64,000 bases of DNA. Origin: Deltaproteobacteria bacterium. GTDB lineage: Bacteria > Acidobacteriota > Thermoanaerobaculia > Multivoradales > JAHZIX01. The stretch lies in assembly GCA_022601195.1 (NCBI GenBank), contig JAHZIX010000039.1, positions 62,001 to 126,000 of the forward strand. Reading direction: 5' to 3'. Position numbers and translations under genes: made by a program. Positions 18,901-26,627 of this stretch are shown here, in pieces. Every line of letters begins with the position of its first letter. The stretch's first letter is position 1. The notes under the pieces were generated by a model. It was given only the letters and a program-made list of their open reading frames with translations, did not search any database and was not told the DNA's origin.

Positions 18901-19446
18901 CAACTGGAGGATCTCCATCGCCCTCTGGGTACTATTGGCAACCCGCACTAAGGCTAGAGCTCGACGCACCGCTTCCCGCGGCGCCCGAGCCGGACCCTCT
19001 GCCTCTAAGATTTCCTCGGCAGCCGCCGTCAGGGACTCCTCGAGGCCCGCGTCCAGCAAATCCCGAACCGTGGCACCCACGGGTTGATAACCATTGACGA
19101 AGCCCTCGAGGCGTTGGGAGAGATCGGGCTCTTCGCGAGCCATGCGCTCCACCAGGCAATCGAAGAGGAGGTGCCCAGGAGGAACCGTCTCACCGCAGTG
19201 GTGAAGCAACTCGAGGGTGAAGCCGTGGAGGGTTTGAAACTTGACTCCCAAGGCGGGTCGCTGCCGAGACTCCATGAACCTTGCGGCTAGGTGAACCCTC
19301 AAGGTAGAGGAGGGAACCAACACTCGCAGGGGTTCGGCCAAATCTCTCCAAGATGCATGGGCCAGGGAGGACTCGACGGCTTCGAGCACCGCTTCTTCCG
19401 TAGCTCGAGCACCGTGGAAGATTTGTAGTCGGGAGGCTCTCGACAA
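15922..19446 (-). CDS. addB: AddB-like nuclease subunit with an iron-sulfur cysteine cluster
   Basis: A 1174-residue partner of AddA. The N-terminal helicase-like half lacks a proper Walker A (the site reads FHGARATEEAV), as expected of a scaffold subunit rather than a motor. The C-terminal PD-(D/E)XK domain has the catalytic pattern YFRADLAEV and VRLTDLKTGKP. Four cysteines frame it: one in LEALASCPWQTFL and three in CSYCTVAEAC (C-x2-C-x5-C), the iron-sulfur staple known from AddB and Cas4-type nucleases. The frame begins with TTG at 19446, directly next to the phosphofructokinase stop; no nearby ATG exists, and residues right after this start already look family-like. Coupling to the upstream gene is likely. 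Confidence 0.88.
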   Translation of the reverse strand: MSRASRLQIFHGARATEEAVLEAVESSLAHASWRDLAEPLRVLVPSSTLRVHLAARFMESRQRPALGVKFQTLHGFTLELLHHCGETVPPGHLLFDCLVERMAREEPDLSQRLEGFVNGYQPVGATVRDLLDAGLEESLTAAAEEILEAEGPARAPREAVRRALALVRVANSTQRAMEILQLGRGTSVLHRATRLLEDQESPSPLPARQIFIHGFADATGIAVDLLEALVRRRGAIVFFDLPPQPGTGAPDPGAQELDPGAREEDALDLSLERDFPQRLLERLSIVAGASSSSNLPITGAEQPVSQLEVVRAAGPEEEVDAAAQEIARGLAAGASPEDFAVVTREPARYQHLLRRRFDRLGIPFSTNRSSSASGSFLPSGRIGRALLHLLQRNERSAVDRWLELLCLPGHSDQRRDHLRMELRLAFHSLGAGRLHQVSALDLDPLLRGGSLVLPVLRGLEETEPTLPKIDPRSSQEDRPDDRSLRATRRTLDGEELHRARSQAERLQERLENWPQEASLEEHWHQLELLLREDLGWLSEAWHSEAWPSETWPEGNSHGDILRALGKARSELPMALPVSRGELYRLLSTTLQEIELSPLGGQGGGVRFLSVTEARSLTFGRLFLLGLNRDSFPRPIREDPLLSDDLRRLLSGVLPDIPIKSRGHGEERYLFAQLLTSSPRITVSWSEGDAEGRPTAPSPLLERLRWSLGEALPEVAVGALFAAPLGVEETLLRPTEEIAILAGLYGRRDHFRPLAALAFEEHRRELGFEVGSTEHRGARLISILDELDPDLRNPQGRTTAHRLGPYLGSIGPSAEADPRNKALFVTQLEALASCPWQTFLQRLLRLQPTPDPLQSLPEIGPLLVGQLVHTVLDHIVGGPSSDAAPHRLETALQQLPQAPLWPGPHELDNLMTTLGKQLLAEEGIHLTGFVQPLVERARPFLEAARQALWEDSGGEIQTYGSELLGELKIGSSAGQERPIYFRADLAEVHEGGVRLTDLKTGKPIDSSKTSAARRKHFLKAVARGEKLQAVAYSLAAENRPNKGQEGTDVLDPSVDGSQGRYLFLGPELDPAVRTFAVEPQDEDLKEAFLGASKKVLKAWDQGMFFPRMVDPKGDKEPSRCSYCTVAEACSRGDSGARRRLVEAAIVLAEKRNAGETLSPREAAFLDAWQLPEATS

Positions 19447-20538
19447 TCAATCCCCCAGACAGGTGCCGAGATCTCTGGCGGTTTGCAGGACATCGGAATC
19501 GAGGGGAATGGTGCGGATGCGGCGAGTCGCTTCTTCCAGGGGTACGCTGCAAATTTGATTGGCCTGTAGCGCCACCATGGTGCCAAAGTCCCGGGCCTCG
19601 ACGGAGCGCACCGCCGCGGCGCCGAAACGTAGGCTCAGGAGCCGATCGAAAGCGGAGGGTTGGCCGCCCCGTTGGAGGTGACCGAGGGCCAGGAAGCGAG
19701 TTTCTTTTCCGGTGAGGCGGGTGATCTCCTGCCCGACCCACTGACCGATTCCACCGAGTTTCACCTCTCGGCCGGGCTCTTGGGTTTTCTCGACGACCAT
19801 CTTTCCCCCCAGAGGGGCAGCTCCCTCGGCTACTACGACGATGCTGAAGTGGCGCCCTCGGGCCTCCCGCTCGACAATTTTCTCGCAGACCTTTTCGAGG
19901 CGAAAAGGAACCTCTGGAACGAGCACGACGTCCGCCGTGCCGGCGACGCCTGCGTAAAGAGCGATCCAGCCGGCATAGCGCCCCATGAGCTCCACGACCA
20001 TGACTCGCTGATGGCTTTGGGCTGTCGGATGAAGTTTGTCGATGGCATCCGTCGCGGTAGCCACGGCGGTGTCGAAGCCGAAGGTGTATTCAGTGGCAGC
20101 CAGGTCGTTGTCAATGGTCTTCGGAACGCCCACCACGGGCAAGCCGAAGCGCTCGTGTAGATCCCGGGCGATGGATAGGCTGCCATCCCCTCCTATGGCC
20201 ACCAGAGCGTCCAATTCGAGCTCGCGAAATCTTTCGGCGACTTGGCTACTTCGATCCTCGGTGCCACCCCTGCCGTTGTCGATCTGAAATGGGTTGCCGC
20301 GATTACTGGTGCCGAGAATGGTCCCTCCAGTGTGGGTGATCCCTCGCACCGCGTTCTCGTCCAAGTCCAGGATTCCTGTGCCGTCCCCCATGAGGCCATC
20401 GTAGCCTTGTCGGATTCCTAGAACTTCCCATCCACGGCTTCGGGCGGACAGAACCACCGCCCGAATGACCGCGTTCAGGCCAGGTGCATCGCCGCCACCG
20501 GTGTTGACGGCAATCTTCCGAATCGGTGCAGCGGACAT
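19447..20538 (-). CDS. pfkA: ATP-dependent 6-phosphofructokinase
   Basis: Glycolytic enzyme of 363 residues that phosphorylates fructose 6-phosphate. Family motifs: GGGDAPGLNAVIRA at the N-terminus, GGDGSLSIA at the nucleotide site, PKTIDNDL at the catalytic loop and MGRYAGW at the sugar-phosphate site. The Gly after GGD favours ATP rather than pyrophosphate, while the Lys in PKTIDND is typical of the group III subfamily, which includes both ATP and PPi enzymes. The start at 20538 (MSAAPIRKIAVNTGG) follows GGAGG by a normal spacing; a seven-residue extension is possible. The stop abuts the TTG of addB, placing a glycolytic gene at the head of a DNA repair operon. Confidence 0.93.
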   Translation of the reverse strand: MSAAPIRKIAVNTGGGDAPGLNAVIRAVVLSARSRGWEVLGIRQGYDGLMGDGTGILDLDENAVRGITHTGGTILGTSNRGNPFQIDNGRGGTEDRSSQVAERFRELELDALVAIGGDGSLSIARDLHERFGLPVVGVPKTIDNDLAATEYTFGFDTAVATATDAIDKLHPTAQSHQRVMVVELMGRYAGWIALYAGVAGTADVVLVPEVPFRLEKVCEKIVEREARGRHFSIVVVAEGAAPLGGKMVVEKTQEPGREVKLGGIGQWVGQEITRLTGKETRFLALGHLQRGGQPSAFDRLLSLRFGAAAVRSVEARDFGTMVALQANQICSVPLEEATRRIRTIPLDSDVLQTARDLGTCLGD

Positions 20539-20802
20539 CGAGCCTCCCTTCCAAATCAAACCTTAGGTTCAAGCGTCTCTCGCCGAGACCGTATGCCCCT
20601 AGGAGATTTGCGTCAAGGGGAGGCTCTCCTGACTCCCCTCTCTTCGCTCCGGTGAGCTCGAGAGCTGCCCTCGTGGGCTGTGCTAGCCTTCCTGGTCGGA
20701 AGTGCCAAATCATCGAGAGGGCTTGACCGTTCTAAGGCTTTCTCGATTCGGACCCCACCAAAAAACAGAAACCTCGACAGGATACGGAAAAGGAGCCACC
20801 CC

Positions 20803-21369
20803 ATGAGGGATTCGATTCGAATCGCCCTAGCGATCACATTGTTGGCCGTTACTAGCGTCGGCAACGCCTTCGCAGAAGATGCAAAATCCTCGTTCACATC
20901 GGATGTGCTGACCAATCTGGAACGCACCGGTGAGAAGTTGCTGGCCTTGGCGGAAACCACCCCGGAAGACAAGTTTTCGTGGAGACCCAACGACGAGGTT
21001 CGGACTCTCAGCGAGGTCTACATGCACGTCGTCGGGACCAACATCCTCCTGCCCGTGGCCATGGGGGCAGCACCTCCCAAAGGGCTAGAGCTGCCGGAAA
21101 ACCCCTTTGCGCTGATGAGCGAGTGGGAAGCCAAGGTCACCACCAAGAAAGAAGTCGTGGCGAAGCTCCGCGAATCCCTCGACTATGCCGCCGAGGCGAT
21201 TGGATCCATCGAAGATTTGGAAACAGAGGTGGATATTTTTGGCCCTCCTTCTTCCAAGCGAGCCTGGATTCTCGTCGTCCTCACTCATGCCCACGAGCAT
21301 CTGGGGCAGGCGATTGCCTACACTCGGACAATGGGAATCGCTCCCCCCTGGAGCCGTAGCGCTAACTGA
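20803..21369 (+). CDS. Secreted DinB-superfamily protein
   Basis: A 188-residue protein starting at ATG 20803 after AAGGAG. The N-terminus MRDSIRIALAITLLAVTSVG and an AFA cleavage site indicate export. The mature part fits the DinB four-helix bundle: NLERTGEKLLALAETTPEDK, YMHVVGTNILL and HAHEHLGQAIAYTR. Histidines in YMHVV and HAHEHLG match the usual metal-binding triad. DinB proteins are putative metal-dependent transferases or hydrolases; exported members are common in Acidobacteriota, but their substrates are unknown. It is convergent with fadA across a hairpin. Confidence 0.85.
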   Translation: MRDSIRIALAITLLAVTSVGNAFAEDAKSSFTSDVLTNLERTGEKLLALAETTPEDKFSWRPNDEVRTLSEVYMHVVGTNILLPVAMGAAPPKGLELPENPFALMSEWEAKVTTKKEVVAKLRESLDYAAEAIGSIEDLETEVDIFGPPSSKRAWILVVLTHAHEHLGQAIAYTRTMGIAPPWSRSAN

Positions 21370-21380
21370 ATAAGTGTCCG

Positions 21381-21418
21381 CACGCCTCACGGACCACAAA
21401 GAGGGCACGTGAGGCGTG
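21381..21418. terminator. Hairpin between convergent dinB-like and fadA genes
   Basis: Perfect 11-bp inverted repeat CACGCCTCACG (21381-21391) and CGTGAGGCGTG (21408-21418) with a 16-base loop. No strong T-tract follows, so termination is likely but not certain. Confidence 0.5.
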
Positions 21419-21460
21419 GGTATTGGGCTCGATTGCCTGGAGAGAATCTCTCGAGGATCT

Positions 21461-22630
21461 CTAGGTCGGGTTGCGTTCCAGCAGGTAGGCGAAGCCCATG
21501 CCGCCGCCGATGCACATGGTGACCATGCCGCGACGGGCGTTTCTTCGTTTCATTTCCCCCAGGATCTTGCAAGTTAGAATCGCGCCAGTGGCCCCTAGGG
21601 GATGGCCGGTAGCGATGGCGCCACCGTTGACGTTGACTTGGTCATCGGCGAACCCTAGCTCCCGGATGCAGTAGAGAGATTGGGAGGCGAAGGCCTCGTT
21701 GAGTTCCACCAGGTCGATGTCTTTGACCTCCAATCCCAAGCGTCCAAGGAGTTTCGGTACCGCTTTGACGGGGCCAATGCCCATGACCTCCGGCGGGACT
21801 CCCGCGGCGGCCCAACCGCGCACCGTCGCGATCGGTTCGAGGCCGAGCTCACGAGCTTTGGCTTCGCTCATGAGAACCACAAAGGCGGCACCATCGCTCA
21901 TTTGGGAGGAAGTTGCCGCGGTCACGGTCCCTTTGGGATCGAAGGCGGGTCGGAGTTTGGCCAAGGCTTCCAGGGACGATCCCGCCCGGGGGCCTTCATC
22001 CTTGTCGAAGACGGTCTTGCGCCACTGTTTTCCATCGTGGACTTCGACTTCGAAGGGAGCAATTTCCTCTTCGAATTTCCCTTCCGCCACGGCCGCCAGA
22101 GCCCTTTCATGGGAGCGCAGGGCAAAGACCTCCTGCTCTTGCCGAGAGATCCCGAACTGCCGGGCGACTTCTTCCGCCGTAGCTCCCATGGAGTCGTAGG
22201 CCGCCGGGTGGCTGGCGAGAAGGCCCGGGTGAGCAACCGCTTTGTAGCCGCTCATGGGCACCATGGACATGGACTCGACTCCGCCGGCGACGATCACATC
22301 CGCATTGCCGGACCGAATCACGTCGGCAGCCCAGGCGATGGTCTGAGACCCGGAGGAGCAGAAACGGTTGCAAGTGGTCGCGGGAACCTCCACGGGCAGA
22401 CCCGCTTGGAGGGCGATGAGTCGGGCCATATTGAGACCCTGCTCACCTTCCGGCATGGCACAGCCCACCATGATGTCATCGATGGTTGCGGGATCTAGTC
22501 CCGGCGTGCGTTCGAGCACCGCTGCCAGGGCGGCTGCGCCGAACTCCACCGGTTGGGTGTCTTTTAGAGTCCCCTTCTTGGCCTTTCCGACAGGGGTGCG
22601 GGCGTAGGAGACGATAACGGCTTCTTGCAT
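21461..22630 (-). CDS. fadA: Acetyl-CoA acyltransferase (thiolase)
   Basis: Thiolase of 389 residues for the last step of beta-oxidation, cleaving 3-ketoacyl-CoA with CoA to acetyl-CoA and a shortened acyl-CoA. The acyl-accepting cysteine lies in TCNRFCSSGSQTIA, the histidine in GGAIATGHPLGATGA and the second cysteine in VTMCIGGGMGFAYLL. Length and termini are normal. It lies 13 bases after the bifunctional dehydrogenase/hydratase gene on the same strand. The two therefore form a fad operon whose products supply hydration, oxidation and thiolysis. The acyl-CoA dehydrogenase is not in the window. Confidence 0.95.
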   Translation of the reverse strand: MQEAVIVSYARTPVGKAKKGTLKDTQPVEFGAAALAAVLERTPGLDPATIDDIMVGCAMPEGEQGLNMARLIALQAGLPVEVPATTCNRFCSSGSQTIAWAADVIRSGNADVIVAGGVESMSMVPMSGYKAVAHPGLLASHPAAYDSMGATAEEVARQFGISRQEQEVFALRSHERALAAVAEGKFEEEIAPFEVEVHDGKQWRKTVFDKDEGPRAGSSLEALAKLRPAFDPKGTVTAATSSQMSDGAAFVVLMSEAKARELGLEPIATVRGWAAAGVPPEVMGIGPVKAVPKLLGRLGLEVKDIDLVELNEAFASQSLYCIRELGFADDQVNVNGGAIATGHPLGATGAILTCKILGEMKRRNARRGMVTMCIGGGMGFAYLLERNPT

Positions 22631-22643
22631 GAGGATCTCCTTC

Positions 22644-25061
22644 TCAGTTCCGCAGAGGTTTGCCGGTTTTCAACATGTGTTCGATGCGCTCGTGAGTCTT
22701 GGGCTCGCCGCAGAGGGAGAGAAAAGCCTCTCGTTCCAGGTCCAGAATGTCCTGCTCCGAGACTCGGTTGTGGATGGTGGTGTCGCCGCCGCAAAGGATG
22801 CGAGCGATGTGGGTGCCGATCAGCCGGTCATGCTCTGAGATCCAATGGGTGATTTCCATGTTGTGGAGAGCCATGCCCAGAGTAGCGGCGCCGGAGCGGC
22901 CAGGAAGCTGGAAGGTCCTTGCCAGAGGAGGCCGATACCCCACTTCGGCCATGGACAGTGCCAGGCGCTTGGCAGTCCATAGTTGCCGATCCCGATTGAG
23001 CTCTACCGTGTCGGCCGGGGAGAGGAAGCGAAGATCCCGCGCCTCTTCTCCGGAGGTCGCCGTTTTGGCCATGGCGATGGTCTCGAAGGCTCGCTGAATG
23101 AGCGGCATGTTGTCGTTGAAGGGCTTGTCGACTCCTTCCAGGAGCCTTTCCAGTAGAAAGAGATGGCCGCCACCGGCGGGCACCAGGCCGACGCCGATTT
23201 CCACCAAGCCCATATAGGTCTCGCCGTGGGCGCAGATACGATCACCGCCCATCGTGAGCTCGGCGCCACCTCCCAAGGCGTAGCCGAAAGGGGCCGTCAC
23301 GACGGGGATCTGGGCACTTCTCAGAGCTGTCGTGACCGTCTGAAAGCGGCGAATGAGCTCTTCGATGTCGTCCCAACGCTTCTCTTTGGCAGCTTGGAGG
23401 ACGCCGAGAATATTGGCGCCGGCACAGAAATTCTCTCCTTGGTGATGAACCACCACACCGCCGAGATCCTTTTCTGCGACTTCCAAGCCGGCGAGGATTC
23501 CATCCAGCATCTGGTCGTCCATGGGGTTCATGGCGGGCTGGCTGCGGGAAGAGAACTCCAGGCAACCGATGCCGTCTCCCAGGTCGACGAGGCGAGCCCC
23601 TTCGTTTTCGTAAAGGGTCCCTCCATCGGAGGAGAGCTCACGGAGTACCAAAAAACTGGAGGGCCGGTCGATGACCACGTATCGCTTGGAATGAGGGTCG
23701 TAGACTTCCGGGCCGGTCTTTCCATGGCGGTAAAAACTGCTGTGGCCGGCAGCCAACATGTCGTCGATCCAAGGGGCCGGGGCGACTCCATCCGCCTTCA
23801 TACGATCGACGGTAGAGGCGACCCCCAAGGCGTCCCACATGGCGAAGGGGCCCAACTCCCAGTTGAAGCCCCAGCGCATGGCTCGATCCATGTCCACGAG
23901 GGTTTCGGAAATCTCGCCGAAGCGCTGGGAGGCGTAGGAGAAGGTATCTCTGAGCAATCGCCAGGCAAAGGCTCCTGCCCGGTCTTCGCTCGAGGCAAGG
24001 GCTGCCAACCGTGCCCCGGGTTCCGAGACCTTGCGCAGTGCGCCCAGGGAGGGAAGGTTTGGCCTTTCGGCAGGGCGGTACTCGCCACTCTGCCAGTCGA
24101 GAACCAACTTGGTCTTCTTGCCGCCGGGCCCTTTTTCCATGCGATAGAAACCGGCGCCACTCTTCCGGCCCAAGCGCCCGGATTCGACCAGCTTCGCCAC
24201 GAATTCCGGAGCGGTGTAGTAGGGCTGACCTTCGTCCTCGGGACAACCCTCTCGAGAGGTTCTGAAAGTGTGTAGGAGCACGTCGATGCCCACTAGGTCT
24301 GCGGTGCCAAAAGTGGCGCTCTTGGGCCGCCCCATGGCTTTGCCGGTGATGGCATCTACTTCGTCGATGCTGTAGCCCATTTCCGTCATGGCGCCGATGG
24401 TGGCGGCAATACCGTAAATCCCCAGGCGATTGCCGACGAAGTTCGGCGTGTCCTTACCGTGGACGATGCCCTTGCCGAGGCGATAGCGACCGAAGTCCGC
24501 CATGGTGGTCACTACCTCGGGGAGAGTGTCCTCTCCAGCGACGATTTCCAGGAGGCGCATGTAGCGCACCGGGTTGAAGAAGTGGGTGACCAGGAAGTGC
24601 TGCCGAAAGGGTAGGGATCGGCCTTTCACCATGTCGCGAATGGCCAGGCCGGAAGTGTTGGAGGAAACGAGGGTGCCCTCTTTCCACACCTCTTCGACTC
24701 GGGCGAAGACCTTCTGTTTGATGTCGAGGCGCTCGACGATGGCTTCGACGATCCAATCGCATTCGGCGAGGCGGTGCCAGTCGTCCTCGAAGTTGCCGAT
24801 CTCGATCAACGGAGCGAAGCGTTTCGAAAAGAGGGCGGCAGGCCGCGCCTTCTTCATGGCCTGGAGGCCCTTGGAAACGATTTGGTTGCGGAACCGTGGG
24901 TCTTCCGTCGTGAGCCCGCGGGCTTCGTCTTCCGGTTTCAGCTCTCGGGGAACGATGTCCAAGAGCAGAACCGGGATTCCTGCGTTGGCCAGGTGAGCAG
25001 CAATGCCGCTCCCCATGACTCCGGCTCCGAGAACCGCAGCCTTCCTGATTCGTGGGGCCAT
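22644..25061 (-). CDS. fadN: 3-hydroxyacyl-CoA dehydrogenase / enoyl-CoA hydratase, FadN type
   Basis: An 805-residue bifunctional enzyme. Domains run dehydrogenase first, hydratase second: NAD-binding Rossmann AAVLGAGVMGSGIAAHLANAG, dehydrogenase catalytic region VTHFFNPVRYMRLLEIV, a second C-terminal dehydrogenase module, then a crotonase fold with FCAGANIL and GYALGGGAELTMGGD. This order is that of Bacillus FadN (YusL) and the reverse of E. coli FadB. The start at 25061 is chosen because MAPRIRKAAVLGAG gives a normal N-terminus after GAAGGAGAG; the frame remains open for 40 codons upstream but without family similarity. It is the first gene of the fadN-fadA operon. Confidence 0.94.
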   Translation of the reverse strand: MAPRIRKAAVLGAGVMGSGIAAHLANAGIPVLLLDIVPRELKPEDEARGLTTEDPRFRNQIVSKGLQAMKKARPAALFSKRFAPLIEIGNFEDDWHRLAECDWIVEAIVERLDIKQKVFARVEEVWKEGTLVSSNTSGLAIRDMVKGRSLPFRQHFLVTHFFNPVRYMRLLEIVAGEDTLPEVVTTMADFGRYRLGKGIVHGKDTPNFVGNRLGIYGIAATIGAMTEMGYSIDEVDAITGKAMGRPKSATFGTADLVGIDVLLHTFRTSREGCPEDEGQPYYTAPEFVAKLVESGRLGRKSGAGFYRMEKGPGGKKTKLVLDWQSGEYRPAERPNLPSLGALRKVSEPGARLAALASSEDRAGAFAWRLLRDTFSYASQRFGEISETLVDMDRAMRWGFNWELGPFAMWDALGVASTVDRMKADGVAPAPWIDDMLAAGHSSFYRHGKTGPEVYDPHSKRYVVIDRPSSFLVLRELSSDGGTLYENEGARLVDLGDGIGCLEFSSRSQPAMNPMDDQMLDGILAGLEVAEKDLGGVVVHHQGENFCAGANILGVLQAAKEKRWDDIEELIRRFQTVTTALRSAQIPVVTAPFGYALGGGAELTMGGDRICAHGETYMGLVEIGVGLVPAGGGHLFLLERLLEGVDKPFNDNMPLIQRAFETIAMAKTATSGEEARDLRFLSPADTVELNRDRQLWTAKRLALSMAEVGYRPPLARTFQLPGRSGAATLGMALHNMEITHWISEHDRLIGTHIARILCGGDTTIHNRVSEQDILDLEREAFLSLCGEPKTHERIEHMLKTGKPLRN

Positions 25062-25483
25062 AGAAAACTCTCCTTCGTGGTTACCTCGACAAGACTTCTT
25101 GGAGTGGCTTGGTGCTCTATGGAATAGAGACGGCCAGGAGCGTTGTGCCCCAATGTGCTTCGGTAGGTAGGAAGTACTCACACCGGGGCAAGCTGCATCT
25201 TAGCAGCCTGTGTTGCCGTCAGTCTGAGTTGCTAGCGTCCTCCTAGCCGAAGAGGGGCCGGCTCCTCTGCCCTCTAGCGGCTTCGAGCTTGGGGATACGC
25301 AGCCGGGGGTGTCATCGGTATTGTGACCGTGGCAAGGGCTTGGGTCCACGGAGGAAGCAAGGCTCGACAAACGAGGTAGAGAGGAGCTGCACTCTGTAAC
25401 CAGGCCTCTAAGGGCCAGAGAACAGGGGTTTGGCTTTACAGCTCGTCCCGACACGACTGTTGGAGGCGAATTTCATTTTGAAA

Positions 25484-25655
25484 TTGGCCTTCAGCAGCCT
25501 ACCCAAGGGTCGTCTCGCGTTTCCACTGGCCTTCAACAGTCTGTTCGTGGGCTGTCACACTTTAGTTGTTGGCCTTCAATAGCCTATCCAAGGGTTGTTC
25601 TACTTTGCTGCTGGCTCGAAACGGGCATTGCAAGGGCCGTTTCGTTTTGCATCTC
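25484..25655. repeat. Degenerate tandem repeat, about 42-43 bp unit, four copies
   Basis: Units start with TTGGCCTTCAGCAGCCTA (25484), CTGGCCTTCAACAGTCTG (25526), TTGGCCTTCAATAGCCTA (25569) and CTGGCTCGAAACGGGCAT (25611). The spacings of the GGC core are 42, 43 and 42 bases. Units share a CAAGGGYYGTYTC-like middle. A weaker related stretch, TTGGCTTTAACGGGCGT, occurs at about 25738. Confidence 0.65.
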
Positions 25656-25816
25656 AGCTCCACTTGACCTGCGAAGGTCCGCTCCAATCCGCATCTTCCT
25701 CTCTCCGAAGGTGTAAACCGTCGATTCATTTTGCCTATTGGCTTTAACGGGCGTGAGAAGGGGAACCCTCTCTGCCAACATCGCTGCACCACCGACTCCT
25801 TGAGAAACTGGAGTAG

Positions 25817-25903
25817 GGCGGAGGAGATCTTCTTGAATGCCACAGCAAGAGAGCCGTGATCGTCGTCGGGCCGGTGGGAACGGTGGAACTGGACCGGGCG
25901 GGA
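25817..25903. repeat. Dispersed degenerate direct repeat, copy A
   Basis: GGCGGAGG, then TCTTCTTG, then GTGATCGTCGTCG (25856-25868) and GACCGGGCGGG, in the same order and nearly the same spacing as copy B at 28813. The two copies lie about 3.0 kb apart in direct orientation and bracket the caspase-like gene. Confidence 0.55.
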
Positions 25904-26627
25904 GTCAGTAAATAGAGCGTCGAGATGTCTCAATGTTGTTGGCAGGTTCCATATTTCTCGTGGGATTCACCTCTCTTGGTCTATTGATCAGCCGCGCTTG
26001 AGGGTGTTGTCTGGCTGCAGCCTCCTAGTTCATCGGGGCTTTCCTGGTTGCGACTCTGTTACAGATCTCTACAGGCAGGCTCACCCCCTTTCGGTGCTCG
26101 ACGAAAATTCGAGTAGGGGTGACATTAGCTTCTGTCCGTCCGGGTCCTCGGCACCCTGAAGCAGAGCTTTGGGCGTTCGTGGTGGCGGGTGTACCCAGCC
26201 TCAGGTTGGCGTGGCCCCGGCTGAGTTCTGCCGTGGAGTGCTGCGCTGCTGGTGTTGGGTGGAGCTGGGAAGGCTTTGTCCTGCGTCCCGAGCCGAAGAG
26301 ATGTAGCTGTGTTGGGTTCGCCAGTGCCCAGCGGAAATGAGCCAAGGACAAAGGCCTACTTTGACCCTCCATTTCTCATATTGAAGTCTAAATTGACCCC
26401 ACCTCGCCGTTTTCTTCGCTCTATAAGGTGAGGAGAAGTCTCCTTTTTGAGCAGAATGGCTCGCCGGCCTTACCTAGAAGACGGCAGACCGTTCTCTAGA
26501 GTCGATGGCTATCGAGGGATCGAGATTTGGGACGTGTCTAAGAGTGATTATGAGAAGAGCTAAATCACAAGGCTCAGCACTTCAGTTGGCCCCACACTTA
26601 GGGGGGCCGAGAGAGGAGAGGTTTCCA

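Larger units (their letters stand above)
25062..26627. other. 1.6-kb gene-poor region with degenerate repeats
   Basis: No convincing gene. The open frames here lack ribosome sites and family features. The stretch holds a four-unit degenerate tandem repeat (25484-25655) and one copy of a dispersed element (25817-25903) found again after the caspase gene. On the minus strand near 25860, a short protein-like run PDDDHGSLAVAFKKISSALL suggests the decayed remains of a coding element. Confidence 0.6.

Noticed and set aside
21680..22498. 272-codon open frame opposite fadA
   Set aside because: Antisense shadow of thiolase; composition is His/Gly-rich with no motifs.
23163..24275. 370-codon open frame opposite the fadN gene
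   Set aside because: It is the antisense shadow of a well supported gene in a GC-rich region; it has no family motif.
25484..25655. Tandem repeats as a CRISPR array
   Set aside because: The units are degenerate over their whole length with no constant repeat/variable spacer pattern, and no cas genes are nearby.
25562..25933. 123-codon minus-strand frame taken as a gene
   Set aside because: Only a short part looks protein-like; it crosses the tandem repeat and lacks a ribosome site, so it is better seen as a remnant.
26390..26430. TTGACC and TATAAG before the caspase gene as a promoter
   Set aside because: The spacing is about 23 bases, too long for a sigma-70 promoter.
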